Assembly: GCF_004923295.1 (NCBI RefSeq)
Contig: NZ_CP039638.1
Coordinates: 62,001 to 126,000, forward strand
Source of the DNA: Azospirillum sp. TSH100
GTDB lineage: Bacteria > Pseudomonadota > Alphaproteobacteria > Azospirillales > Azospirillaceae
Reading direction: 5' to 3'
Length of the DNA: 64,000 nt
Shown: in pieces, positions 17,575 to 25,273 of the stretch
Layout of the letters: each line of letters opens with the position of its first letter
Numbering within the stretch: position 1 is the first letter of the stretch
Notes under the pieces: generated by a model
Told to the model about the DNA's origin: nothing
Seen by the model: the letters and a program-made list of their open reading frames with translations, nothing else
The model's database searches: none
Made by a program: the position numbers and the translations under genes

Positions 17575-17605
17575 GCTGTGTCGTAACCCTGCGAGGGGTG
17601 GATGA

Positions 17606-18532
17606 TTAAGAGCGAACAGCTGGTCGGCTGTTACTCCGGTTCGCCAGCACCCCGCCGGTGATGATCGCCGCAAGACCGATCAGCGACGGCGCGGTCAGCA
17701 CGTCGCCGAACAGCAAGGCGGCAAGCAGAACGCCGAAGCCGGTCCCCCAATAGCCGATCTGGCTGAACACGACGGATCCGGCGACTTTTTGCAGGCGGAA
17801 ATTCAGGACGTAGGACAGCGCCGAGACCAGAACGAATCCGGCAAACCAAAGTCCGAGAACCGGATCGGTGAAGCGCCACCGGCCGACGGATCCGAACAGC
17901 GGCGACAGGATCGCCATCACCAGACTGGACGTGAACAGCGTCGCGCAAGCGAAGGCCAGCGCCGAGGCGCCCGTCGGCCAGAAGGCCGAGCGGATGATGT
18001 TGCCGGTTGCCGTGCAGGCCGGAATCAGCAGGCCGATCATCACCCAGACGGGCTGGGCGAAGTCGATGGCCGCCAGCTGCTGCTGAACGAGCGCCATCAT
18101 GCCCAACAGTCCGGTCACGACGCCGGCGGACCTGCGGACGGACATCCGTTCGATGCCGAAGCCGGCGGCAAAGCTCATGGTCAGGATGGGCGACAGCGAA
18201 TAGACCGTCGCCGTGTAGGCCGGACCGACCCGCTCCACGACATGGAAGGACAGGATTGTCGGAAGCGCGACCGAAACGATGCCGAGAACCAGATGGAGAA
18301 GCGGCGGGCGGCAGGCCGACGACAGCGACTCTCCCCGTGCGGCGAGCCATCCGCACAGCAGAAGGCCGGCGCCCAGATTGCCGATGATGCCGAGCTGGAA
18401 CGGGTCGGCTCCGGCCGAGAGTGCCGCCTTGGAAACCATGATCTTCGACGCGAACAGCAAGCCGCACAGGCACAACAGGATCAGCGGCAGGAAGTCGGGC
18501 GCACAGGCCGCTTCGGTCCGGGAACGCTCCAT
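17606..18532 (-). CDS. EamA/DMT family transporter
   Basis: 308 residues with about ten hydrophobic helices in two homologous halves, the EamA/RhaT layout of drug and metabolite exporters. Conserved points include VERVGPAYTATVYSLSPILTMSFA (end of the first half) and VVFSQIGYWGTGFGVLLAALLFGD (end of the second half). Substrate unknown. Divergent from the MarR gene with a shared operator-rich gap of about 60 bases, so probably repressed by that MarR protein. Confidence 0.88.
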   Translation of the reverse strand: MERSRTEAACAPDFLPLILLCLCGLLFASKIMVSKAALSAGADPFQLGIIGNLGAGLLLCGWLAARGESLSSACRPPLLHLVLGIVSVALPTILSFHVVERVGPAYTATVYSLSPILTMSFAAGFGIERMSVRRSAGVVTGLLGMMALVQQQLAAIDFAQPVWVMIGLLIPACTATGNIIRSAFWPTGASALAFACATLFTSSLVMAILSPLFGSVGRWRFTDPVLGLWFAGFVLVSALSYVLNFRLQKVAGSVVFSQIGYWGTGFGVLLAALLFGDVLTAPSLIGLAAIITGGVLANRSNSRPAVRS

Positions 18533-18558
18533 GGCCTTGATCCATCCTTCCGCACAGG

Positions 18559-18593
18559 TATCTTGGTGGGAAGATAATCTGCGGAGTTATCTT
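18559..18593. promoter_or_regulatory. overlapping MarR-type operators
   Basis: Three TATCTT/AAGATA half-sites: TATCTT (18559-18564), AAGATAA (18571-18577) and TTATCTT (18587-18593). The first two form one inverted repeat with a 6-base spacer, the last two a perfect 7-bp inverted repeat with a 9-base spacer. They sit between the divergent transporter and marR genes. Confidence 0.65.
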
Positions 18594-18594
18594 T

Positions 18595-19122
18595 GTGTCA
18601 AGACAACAGTGTGAATCAGCGAACGGGCGCGACGGCGTCGACGACCGTCGTGAGCAGTGGGCGCGCGAGCTTCCGGATGTGGACACGCGGGGCATGGCGG
18701 TTCTCGGCCGCGCCCGGCGGCTGACGCTTCTGGTCCGTCCACGGATCGACGCGGTTCTTGCGTCGCATGGTTTGGATGCCGGCGAGGCGGATGTCCTGTT
18801 CACCCTGCTTCGCGCCGGGCCGCCTTATCGGCTCCGCCCTACGGAACTGTTCAAATCGATGATGGTCTCCTCCGGCGGCATGACCCACCGTCTCAGCAAG
18901 CTGTCGAAGGCGGGACTGATTGAACGCCGGCCGGCCGAGGAGGATGGCCGGAGCCTTCTGGTAGAACTGAGCGAAGCGGGCAGGCGGAAAGCCGAAGCGG
19001 CCTTCCGGGAGGATATGGCTTTGGAGGCGAGGCTTCTCGCCGGCCTGTCGGATGCCGAGCAGGAGCAGCTTGCCGCCCTGCTGCGCCGTCTGGAGGGATC
19101 GCTGACCACCGACAGGCAGTGA
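18595..19122 (+). CDS. MarR family transcriptional regulator
   Basis: 175 residues. Winged helix typical of MarR: RLRPTELFKSMMVSSGGMTHRLSKLSKAGLIERRPAEEDGRSLLVELSEAGRR (about 78-130), with the wing Asp-Gly-Arg intact. The proposed GTG start follows GGAG at 8 bases, inside the operator region; a later ATG (18694) would give about 142 residues, closer to the family norm. It likely represses the divergent EamA transporter and itself. Confidence 0.85.
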   Translation: MSRQQCESANGRDGVDDRREQWARELPDVDTRGMAVLGRARRLTLLVRPRIDAVLASHGLDAGEADVLFTLLRAGPPYRLRPTELFKSMMVSSGGMTHRLSKLSKAGLIERRPAEEDGRSLLVELSEAGRRKAEAAFREDMALEARLLAGLSDAEQEQLAALLRRLEGSLTTDRQ

Positions 19123-19197
19123 TCGTGGGAGGATGATTAGGAGCGGACAGCCGTCCGCCCCCCGGGGCTTTCCATAAAACCCGTCGCGATCTCGATA

Positions 19198-19752
19198 TCA
19201 GTGGAGTACTGATCTGACTTTTATTAAGTCATCAGAAGTTTCTTTGTCAGTATTGGCGCGTGGCCATACGTACATCCAAATAGCATCGTTGGTTGCGTAT
19301 GTTAAAGAGTCCGCCATTGAATTAAACGCCACGTATCCGGTGGCCAGGGCGGGATTCCCTGTTACGATCCACCCTGTGGCAAAAATCCTCATCATATTGG
19401 CAGATGTATATGTTGCGGTCTTTGCAGCAACGGTATTCACCCCTTCATCTTCAGAACGGGGTTGGTAGGCATCCCATATATTTTCATGAATATAGTAGAA
19501 TATAGGTTCAGTCACAGTCGAAGCCACAGCCAACACGCCGCCCGCCACAACCCCTCCTGCGAACACCAGCCCGAAAGCAAAGTCATTCAGTGATGACAAG
19601 GTTTGGTATGTGATCGTCTTGCCGAGATTTCGATCAAAAGTGATCGGCGCATCGTCCCTGGGGGCGTCGGCAGCCGACATCGCTTCGCTGGAGCACAGCG
19701 TGGTGGCGACGATCACCACTTTGAGACGGTCGGCAATACGGCAAGGCTTCAT
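19198..19752 (-). CDS. DUF2061-like membrane protein, two repeats
   Basis: 184 residues. The start at 19752 has a GGGGGAG ribosome binding site; the N-terminus (residues 1-28) resembles a signal sequence. Two similar halves follow: KTITYQTLSSLNDFAFG..EPIFYYIHENIWDAY (about 43-95) and KTATYTSANMMRIFATGWI..DSLTYATNDAIWMYVWP (about 108-165). Both resemble the DUF2061 pattern, in which a KxxxYR-like start is followed by YYxHExxW. Base composition is clearly more A+T rich than in the neighbours, suggesting transfer. Function unknown. Confidence 0.55.
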   Translation of the reverse strand: MKPCRIADRLKVVIVATTLCSSEAMSAADAPRDDAPITFDRNLGKTITYQTLSSLNDFAFGLVFAGGVVAGGVLAVASTVTEPIFYYIHENIWDAYQPRSEDEGVNTVAAKTATYTSANMMRIFATGWIVTGNPALATGYVAFNSMADSLTYATNDAIWMYVWPRANTDKETSDDLIKVRSVLH

Positions 19753-20135
19753 GGCTCCCCCCTCGCCGAAGTATATGCATATTTTCGAATCTATGGAACC
19801 TGTCAATCATCGTAAGGAAAAACGAATGTCGGTGCACATGTGATATAGACAAAGCCGGACAAAGACTTTTTCTCTCTTCGATAGGTAATGAAGCGTCTCT
19901 TACGCATACTGATTGATGTTATGACAATTTGGCGCCACGGATGGTAGGGGCACACATTATGACCGTGCTTTACATCCAGGACAATCTGATCACTTCCGTG
20001 CCGTCATTCCATATCCAGGCAAGGCAACGGTCTCAACCCCTTGATCGCTCTGGGTTTTGCACAAAAATCCCCGTGAAGGGACAAAATTCCTATACCCTCT
20101 CCGCACCCTGTCCCACCCCCTTGCGGAGCCACGCC
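19753..20135. other. A+T-richer intergenic region with an IS-like end
   Basis: 383 bases between divergent genes. It contains the palindrome ATATGCATAT at 19773-19782, just upstream of the DUF2061-like gene, and the right inverted repeat (19972-19994) of the candidate mobile unit. No gene recognised. Confidence 0.5.
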
Positions 20136-20825
20136 ATGCCCCTCGACAACCGTACCCTTGCCGACGACCAGTTCCCCCTCTGGGCCGAAGAGCCGCCGGC
20201 GCCCGCCGAAGGCTCGCTGGTCCCCGGTTCGCAATTCCACGAGGAACAATGGATCATGGCCGCCGGCATGCTGGCGCGCGGCAGCAGCTTCCTCTATGTC
20301 GCCCGCGCCATGGGATGCAGCCGCACCACCCTGTGGCGGGCCTATTACGGCTCCAAGGATTTTCGTCACAGGGTCTGGTGGGAGCGGCAGGCTTTGAACC
20401 GCGAGGCCGACCTGCGCCTCTCCTCGCTGCGCAGTCTGGTCGTCGAGCAGATCGAACGGCTGGTCTCCTCCGGCGATCCGTCCACCGTGCGCTGGCTTGC
20501 CGACCGGCTCGGCATCCTCGACGGGCTGGCAGCCCAGCCGGCGCCACAGCCGGTTCAACAGCCGCAACCCTCGCAGCCGTCGGAAGACCCGTCCGCCGCC
20601 TCCTCCGCCGACATCGTCCCCGAAATTGACGACGACAGCATCCCCGGCGCCTTCCGCGAACGCACCCCGCCCGATCCGCGCGCCGTCGCCGCCATCCTCG
20701 CCCGACCGGAATCGGCGGGGCCGAAGGGCGTCTATCCCTGGACCGTCAACCCGGACGATCCCTATCCCTCCCTCGGCTCGGCGCTGGAACGCCAGGGCGG
20801 CAAGGCCGCCTTCGGCCGTCTGTGA
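20136..20825 (+). CDS. hypothetical protein with a helix-turn-helix-like region
   Basis: 229 residues. Residues about 38-75 (EEQWIMAAGMLARGSSFLYVARAMGCSRTTLWRAYYG) look like a resolvase/terminase-type helix-turn-helix. A helical segment follows (about 85-130), then a Pro/Gln/Ser-rich linker (about 130-165) and a conserved-looking tail (KGVYPWTVNPDDPYPSLGSALERQGGKAAFGRL). The ATG follows GCGGAG at a good distance. Resembles small phage-terminase or DNA-binding accessory proteins only in its helix-turn-helix; function unknown. A single iteron and a GTTCC palindrome lie just downstream. Confidence 0.55.
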   Translation: MPLDNRTLADDQFPLWAEEPPAPAEGSLVPGSQFHEEQWIMAAGMLARGSSFLYVARAMGCSRTTLWRAYYGSKDFRHRVWWERQALNREADLRLSSLRSLVVEQIERLVSSGDPSTVRWLADRLGILDGLAAQPAPQPVQQPQPSQPSEDPSAASSADIVPEIDDDSIPGAFRERTPPDPRAVAAILARPESAGPKGVYPWTVNPDDPYPSLGSALERQGGKAAFGRL

Positions 20826-20857
20826 GGCGGACGGGCTAGAGGGTGCGCCGGTGGGCA

Positions 20858-20893
20858 TGGAACAGCTGCCGGAAACCGTTCCACGCTGTTCCA
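20858..20893. repeat. GTTCC-type palindromic repeat
   Basis: TGGAACAG (20858-20865) pairs perfectly with CTGTTCCA (20886-20893) over a 20-base loop. The same arms occur at 50028-50056, and related arms at 45990-46024 and 50105-50152. Confidence 0.5.
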
Positions 20894-20904
20894 TCCCCCC
20901 AAAG

Positions 20905-20923
20905 GCCCCCAGGAGGTAAGGAT
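20905..20923. repeat. solitary iteron
   Basis: GCCCCCAGGAGGTAAGGAT is a full minus-strand match to the iteron consensus at the origin, about 9 kb away, in a short gap after the helix-turn-helix gene. Confidence 0.7.
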
Positions 20924-20969
20924 CGGCTGAGTCCTCCCCCGCCGATCCCCCGAACACTCAGTCGAACCC

Positions 20970-21740
20970 TCAGCCCTGCTTGGCCTTCAGCGCCGCCAGA
21001 CGGTCGGACAGGCTGGTCGGCGCCGTCTTGCCCGACGCGGCGGCCAGGGCGGCTGCGATGTTGGGGTCTTCCTTTTCCGGGGCAGACGGGCGCAGCAGCT
21101 TGGCCTTGGCGTTGGCGGCCTCCGCCGCGGCCAGATCCTTGGCGGCCGTGTCCTGCATCGCCTTCAGGGCCACGGTCAGGCCGCTGGTGGCGCCGGCAAG
21201 GCCGGCGGCCTGACGGGCGGCTTCGGCCTGACGCTCGGCCATGGCGCGCTGCTGGTCGGCGCGGCCCATGTCGCGCTGGGCGCGGGTCAGCTCGGCGCGG
21301 GCGGACTTCAGCTTGGCGCCGGCGTCGGCGTAGCTCTTTTCCAGCATTTCCAGGAACTCGCGCGCCTCGACCGCGTCGCGGACCTCGCGCTCGATGTCGG
21401 GGGCCATCTCCTCCAGCATGGCGACGATGGTCTCCAGGCTCTTTTCCAGGCCGGCCTTGCGCGCCGGGTCGGTCTCGCCGTCGATCTGCTGCTGCAGATG
21501 CTCGGCGGCGGCCATGCGCTGGCTCGACAGCGCCTTGATCTCGTCGGCCTCGCGCTGCTCGCGGTCATGGATGGCGCGGGCTTCCGCCACCTGCCGGCCA
21601 AGCTGGTCGAGATGCTGTTCCATGGTCCGCAGCTCCGCCTCGGTCGCGGACTTCGGATCCCAGCGCACCAGCGTCTCCATGGCGCCCTGAACGGCCTGGT
21701 CGGTCTTGACACCCAGAAGGTTGCGGATGAAGGCAAGCAT
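20970..21740 (-). CDS. PspA/IM30 family coiled-coil protein (YjfJ-like)
   Basis: 256 residues, almost entirely predicted coiled coil (about 1-200), with the start MLAFIRNLLGVKTDQAVQG giving an amphipathic N-terminal helix, followed by an Ala-rich tail. Members bind membranes and help maintain them under stress. The neighbouring DUF350 and DUF2491 genes make this resemble the yjfJ-yjfL-yjfK set of E. coli, supporting the YjfJ-like rather than the classical phage-shock assignment. Confidence 0.75.
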   Translation of the reverse strand: MLAFIRNLLGVKTDQAVQGAMETLVRWDPKSATEAELRTMEQHLDQLGRQVAEARAIHDREQREADEIKALSSQRMAAAEHLQQQIDGETDPARKAGLEKSLETIVAMLEEMAPDIEREVRDAVEAREFLEMLEKSYADAGAKLKSARAELTRAQRDMGRADQQRAMAERQAEAARQAAGLAGATSGLTVALKAMQDTAAKDLAAAEAANAKAKLLRPSAPEKEDPNIAAALAAASGKTAPTSLSDRLAALKAKQG

Positions 21741-21847
21741 GGCTGATTCCTGTCGAAGGAGGGTTGTTGGAGGCGCCCGGGCCGAAAGACCGCGGACGCT
21801 TCGCCTGCACAGATGGGGTGGGGGCGATCCGGGAACCAGACCCCTCT

Positions 21848-21866
21848 ATCCTTACCTCTTGGGGGC
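21848..21866. repeat. solitary iteron
   Basis: ATCCTTACCTCTTGGGGGC, a plus-strand iteron match, lies in the 142-base gap between the PspA-like gene and the DUF350 gene. Confidence 0.7.
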
Positions 21867-21882
21867 GACTTGTCCGGCGCCC

Positions 21883-22308
21883 TTATCCCGCCATGGCGGC
21901 GGCGTTGATCACCGCCACCCCCAGCTGGACGCCGACCAAGGTCGCCGCCGACGCGACGTTGCCCGATTCGATCTGGCCGCGCAGGTCGCGGATCAGCAGG
22001 GTCGCCACGGCGAAGGCGACCAGCTGGAGGATCAGCGCCACCACGCCCCACAGCACGATGTCCAGCACGACGCTGCTGGTCGCCAGCGTCGCCGCCAGCG
22101 GAATGGCGAGCGCCACGATGGAGCCGCCCAGCGTCAGGCCGCCGGCGGCATTGCCTTCCGCCACCAGCCGGCGCTCGTCGAAGGGGGTGATGCGGGTGTA
22201 GACGGCGACGCCCGCCACCAGCAGCGCCAGCGTGACGGCGAGCTGGACCAGCAGCACCGGAAGGCCGGTGCCGAGCGCGGTCAGGATGGAACCGAAGGTG
22301 CTTTCCAT
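21883..22308 (-). CDS. DUF350 membrane protein (YjfL-like)
   Basis: 141 residues, four hydrophobic helices. The DUF350 pattern is visible: YTRITPFDERRLVAEGNAAGGLTLGGSIVALAIPL in the first half and a second related hairpin (LLIRDLRGQIESGNVASAATLVGVQLGVAVINAAAM) in the second. Function unknown; it partners with PspA-like and DUF2491 proteins. Twenty-seven bases separate it from the DUF2491 gene upstream. Confidence 0.85.
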   Translation of the reverse strand: MESTFGSILTALGTGLPVLLVQLAVTLALLVAGVAVYTRITPFDERRLVAEGNAAGGLTLGGSIVALAIPLAATLATSSVVLDIVLWGVVALILQLVAFAVATLLIRDLRGQIESGNVASAATLVGVQLGVAVINAAAMAG

Positions 22309-22335
22309 GGGGCCGGCACTCTTATCGTGTGGAGG

Positions 22336-24192
22336 TTAGGACAGGGAGAGGGAGGCGGGATTCACATCGATGCCGGCGGCGATCTCGACCGAGGCACGGC
22401 CGGACCGCTCCACCGCCTCCACCAGGATGTACTCGGTGGTGGGCGCCGGAGCCCCGGCACCGGTGGACGCGCCGTACAGCATCGACTGGCTGGTCACTGT
22501 CTCGGTCCCGCGCAGGGTCTGGCGCGCCTCGCTGAGGGTGAAGGGCTGGATGCGGCTGGCGCCCGGCTGCCAGATGCGGGGATAGAGCTTGCCGTCCTTG
22601 GTCTGGAACTCCGGCCAGCCGATCATCCCCTCGGCATCGTCCAGCCAGAACCCCCACTCGCCCTCGTCGGCCGGGGTGACGCTGTCGATCGGGGTGAAAT
22701 AGCGGCACTCGTCCGGCTGCCCGTCCGGGCCGAGATGGATCTGGAAGAAGCCGCCGCCGGGAAGGTGCAGGCGGTAGACGGTGGCCGGGCCGGAGGTGAC
22801 GGTGCCGACCGCCTCGATCGACACCAGCCGGTCGGTGCCGGTGTCCGGCGCCTTCACCTTGGTGGCGCTTTCGGCCAGCAGGAAGGGGGTGGGGTCGATG
22901 GTGACGGTCATGCCCAGCCGGAACAGCGACGGGCTGTAGGCCTTGCCGCTGAGCTTCTGGTTCACGTAATTGCCGAGCGTTCCGAACAGGGGCACGTCCG
23001 ATCCTCCCTTGGAGCCGGAACCCGTGGAAACGGGGCTGCCGGCGACTGGATTTGGTTTGGAGGGCGCATCCATCCGGCGCCGCGCCCGCCACAGCAGGAA
23101 CAGCACCGCGACGCCGAGCAGCAGCAGGCCCCACCACCAGAAGCCGTGCCCGGACCCGCGCGATGCCTGGACGGCGCTGGCGCTGTCCATCGAACTGGCC
23201 GAATCGGCGCGGGCCAGCTCCGCCGGCACGTCGGGCGGCAACTGTCCGGCCTGGCGCGGGGTGCCGGCCTGGGCCGTCATCGACTGGTCGAGCTGGTCCA
23301 GCTTGCCGCGCAGCTCCGCATTGTCGCGGGCCAGCCGGTCGGCCTCCTGCCGCCATTCGCGATAGCCGGGGTCGTCGGCATTGTTGTGGAAGAAGGCGGC
23401 ATGGCCCGGCCGGGTCAGCGTGTCGAGCATGAACCACAGGAACAGCCCGTCCCAGATGCCGAAGCGGCGCGGGGCGCTGACGGTGTAGGGCGGCGGGCTC
23501 CAGCCATAGCCGCCATAGGGGTTGGCCGGCGCCGGGCGCGTCGACGGCGTGCGGTAGGACGAGCCGCCCCATCCCCAGCTCCAGTTGGAACTGCTGGACC
23601 CGCCGGTGCCGCCCTGGGTCGAAGCGGTGGGCGGCGGCGCGCCGGGCTGGGCCGGCGGGGTGCGGTCGGCCTCCTGCTTGCTGCGGTAACGGTTCAGCGC
23701 GTCGGCCGAGCCCTGCTGGCTGAAGGCCTTGTCGCCGGCCGAGGTCGGTGGTGCCGCGACCGACGGGGCGCTGCTGCCCGGCCGGGCATAGCCGCCGCTC
23801 GAACTCGAAGAACCGCCGGAGAACCAGCCGCCACTTCCGGTCGATGACGATCCCGTGGACGGCGTGCGCGAGGTGGAGGGGCGGGAATATCCGCCGCTGC
23901 TGCCGCCACTGCTGCTGCCGACGGATGGGGTGCGCGACGGCCGCGAATAGCCGCCCGACGACCGGCTGCTGGACCCGGCACGGGCCTCGGCCTCCTGCGG
24001 CGTCAGGGTGATGGCCGCCGCCGTGGCGGCGATGGCGAGCGGGGTGGATGCCGTGGGAGCGGTCAGGACGGCGCCGACGGGTGCCGCCAGCGGCTGCACC
24101 AGCATCAGAAGGGCGACGGCGGCGGCGCGCCATCGCTCCGTCCGGCGATTCCGACACCGGGTAGGCCTTCGGGGCTTCACGGTCTGCGTCAT
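22336..24192 (-). CDS. membrane protein with C-terminal DUF2491 domain (YjfK-like)
   Basis: About 618 residues. A basic N-terminus and hydrophobic stretch (RRTERWRAAAVALLMLVQPLAAPVGAV) form a signal sequence. A Ser/Gly-rich low-complexity region follows (about 70-240, repeated SGGYSRPS units), then a short coiled coil, a transmembrane helix (HGFWWWGLLLLGVAVLFLLW), and a DUF2491 domain (about 400-618, ending in VEIAAGIDV). E. coli YjfK holds only the last domain, so the long N-terminal part is extra. The start is uncertain: the ATG at 24192 has GAGAGGA very close; starts at 24210 and 24246 are possible. Confidence 0.75.
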   Translation of the reverse strand: MTQTVKPRRPTRCRNRRTERWRAAAVALLMLVQPLAAPVGAVLTAPTASTPLAIAATAAAITLTPQEAEARAGSSSRSSGGYSRPSRTPSVGSSSGGSSGGYSRPSTSRTPSTGSSSTGSGGWFSGGSSSSSGGYARPGSSAPSVAAPPTSAGDKAFSQQGSADALNRYRSKQEADRTPPAQPGAPPPTASTQGGTGGSSSSNWSWGWGGSSYRTPSTRPAPANPYGGYGWSPPPYTVSAPRRFGIWDGLFLWFMLDTLTRPGHAAFFHNNADDPGYREWRQEADRLARDNAELRGKLDQLDQSMTAQAGTPRQAGQLPPDVPAELARADSASSMDSASAVQASRGSGHGFWWWGLLLLGVAVLFLLWRARRRMDAPSKPNPVAGSPVSTGSGSKGGSDVPLFGTLGNYVNQKLSGKAYSPSLFRLGMTVTIDPTPFLLAESATKVKAPDTGTDRLVSIEAVGTVTSGPATVYRLHLPGGGFFQIHLGPDGQPDECRYFTPIDSVTPADEGEWGFWLDDAEGMIGWPEFQTKDGKLYPRIWQPGASRIQPFTLSEARQTLRGTETVTSQSMLYGASTGAGAPAPTTEYILVEAVERSGRASVEIAAGIDVNPASLSLS

Positions 24193-24317
24193 CTTCCTCT
24201 CGCACGTCATCCGGAGCCGGTTCAACCGGCCCTCCCGACGATTCATTGCGCGAAGGTAGGCAGATAAGCGACGGTGCTCAAGGGATTAACCGTTGCGGCC
24301 GACCCTTACGCCAACTG

Positions 24318-25100
24318 TCAGGAGACGACGGTCGCCGTCCGCTTGTCAGGTGCCGGTTCCGGCTGCGACGGGCGCAGGGTGGGCGGACCGCCGGCGGCGG
24401 TGACGAGGCGGTCGCTGGCGGCCTCCAGCCGCTCCTCCAGGTCGCGCATCGCTTCGGCGCGCGGCTGTCCGGGCAGGATCGGCGGCAGGAACTCCACCAC
24501 CACCGTGCCGGGACGCTTCAGGAAGCTGTGGCGCGGCCAGTAGAGGCCGGCATTCAGCGCCATCGGCACGATAGGGATGCCGAGGCTCTCATAGAGCACG
24601 CCGACGCCGATCCGGTAGGGCCGGTAGGCACCCGGCGCCACGCGGGTGCCCTGGGGGAAGATCACGATGGGGCGGCCCTCGTCCCGCACCGGGCGGGAGT
24701 TGCGGATCAGCGACTTGATCGCCGCCCCGCCGGCGCCGCGGTCGACCGGGATCATCTTCGCCTTGGCGGCGTACCAGCCCCAGATCGGGATCCACATCAG
24801 CTCGCGCTTCAGGATGATCGCCGGGTCCTTCACCAGCAGGTGGAGCTTCATCGTCTCCCACGCCGACTGGTGCTTGGCCGCCAGCAGGAAGGGACCGTCG
24901 GGCAGGTTCTCCCGTCCGCGCACCTCGTAGCGGATGCCGACGAGCGTGCGCTCCAGCCATCCGACGGTGCCGAGATACCATTTCACCACCGCGACCATCT
25001 GCGGACGCGGCAGCAGCAGCATCCACAGCAGGGCGAAGCACATCAGCGCGGTCCAGAGGTGGAACGCGATGTTGAAGGCAAGGGACCGGATCCAGATCAT
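24318..25100 (-). CDS. plsC: 1-acyl-sn-glycerol-3-phosphate acyltransferase
   Basis: About 260 residues. It makes phosphatidic acid from lysophosphatidic acid at the inner membrane. An N-terminal membrane helix (FNIAFHLWTALMCFALLWMLLL) is followed by the acyltransferase block: KHQSAWET (the H-X4-D/E catalytic motif, with Glu as often in alphaproteobacteria), the VDRG region, and FPQGTR. The start MIWIRSLAFN is chosen over 12 extra basic residues. It is divergent from ftsE. Confidence 0.9.
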   Translation of the reverse strand: MIWIRSLAFNIAFHLWTALMCFALLWMLLLPRPQMVAVVKWYLGTVGWLERTLVGIRYEVRGRENLPDGPFLLAAKHQSAWETMKLHLLVKDPAIILKRELMWIPIWGWYAAKAKMIPVDRGAGGAAIKSLIRNSRPVRDEGRPIVIFPQGTRVAPGAYRPYRIGVGVLYESLGIPIVPMALNAGLYWPRHSFLKRPGTVVVEFLPPILPGQPRAEAMRDLEERLEAASDRLVTAAGGPPTLRPSQPEPAPDKRTATVVS

Positions 25101-25273
25101 GGCCGGCAACTTGTCAGGTCTTCGCCGACTTCTCAAGTATTCCGCGCGGGCGGAGAGAGGGGACGGGAGATGGTGGGCGTTTGCCGGGCAGGGTGGACTC
25201 CGCCCCCGGCCGGGTGCATTGTCCCCGGCGTGGAGGGGTGGGGTGCTAAGGGTTGTCCAGCCGTGGTGGAACC

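Larger units (their letters stand above)
17463..19994. mobile_element. candidate mobile unit bounded by 23-bp imperfect inverted repeats
   Basis: Terminal repeats at 17463-17485 and 19972-19994 are inverted and match at 20 of 23 positions (core CAGATTGTCC). The unit holds a DMT exporter, a MarR regulator and a DUF2061-like gene but no transposase. A third, shorter copy of the end (16 bases) lies at 17559-17574. The unit could be a non-autonomous transposon, or IS relics that chance to flank these genes. Confidence 0.5.
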
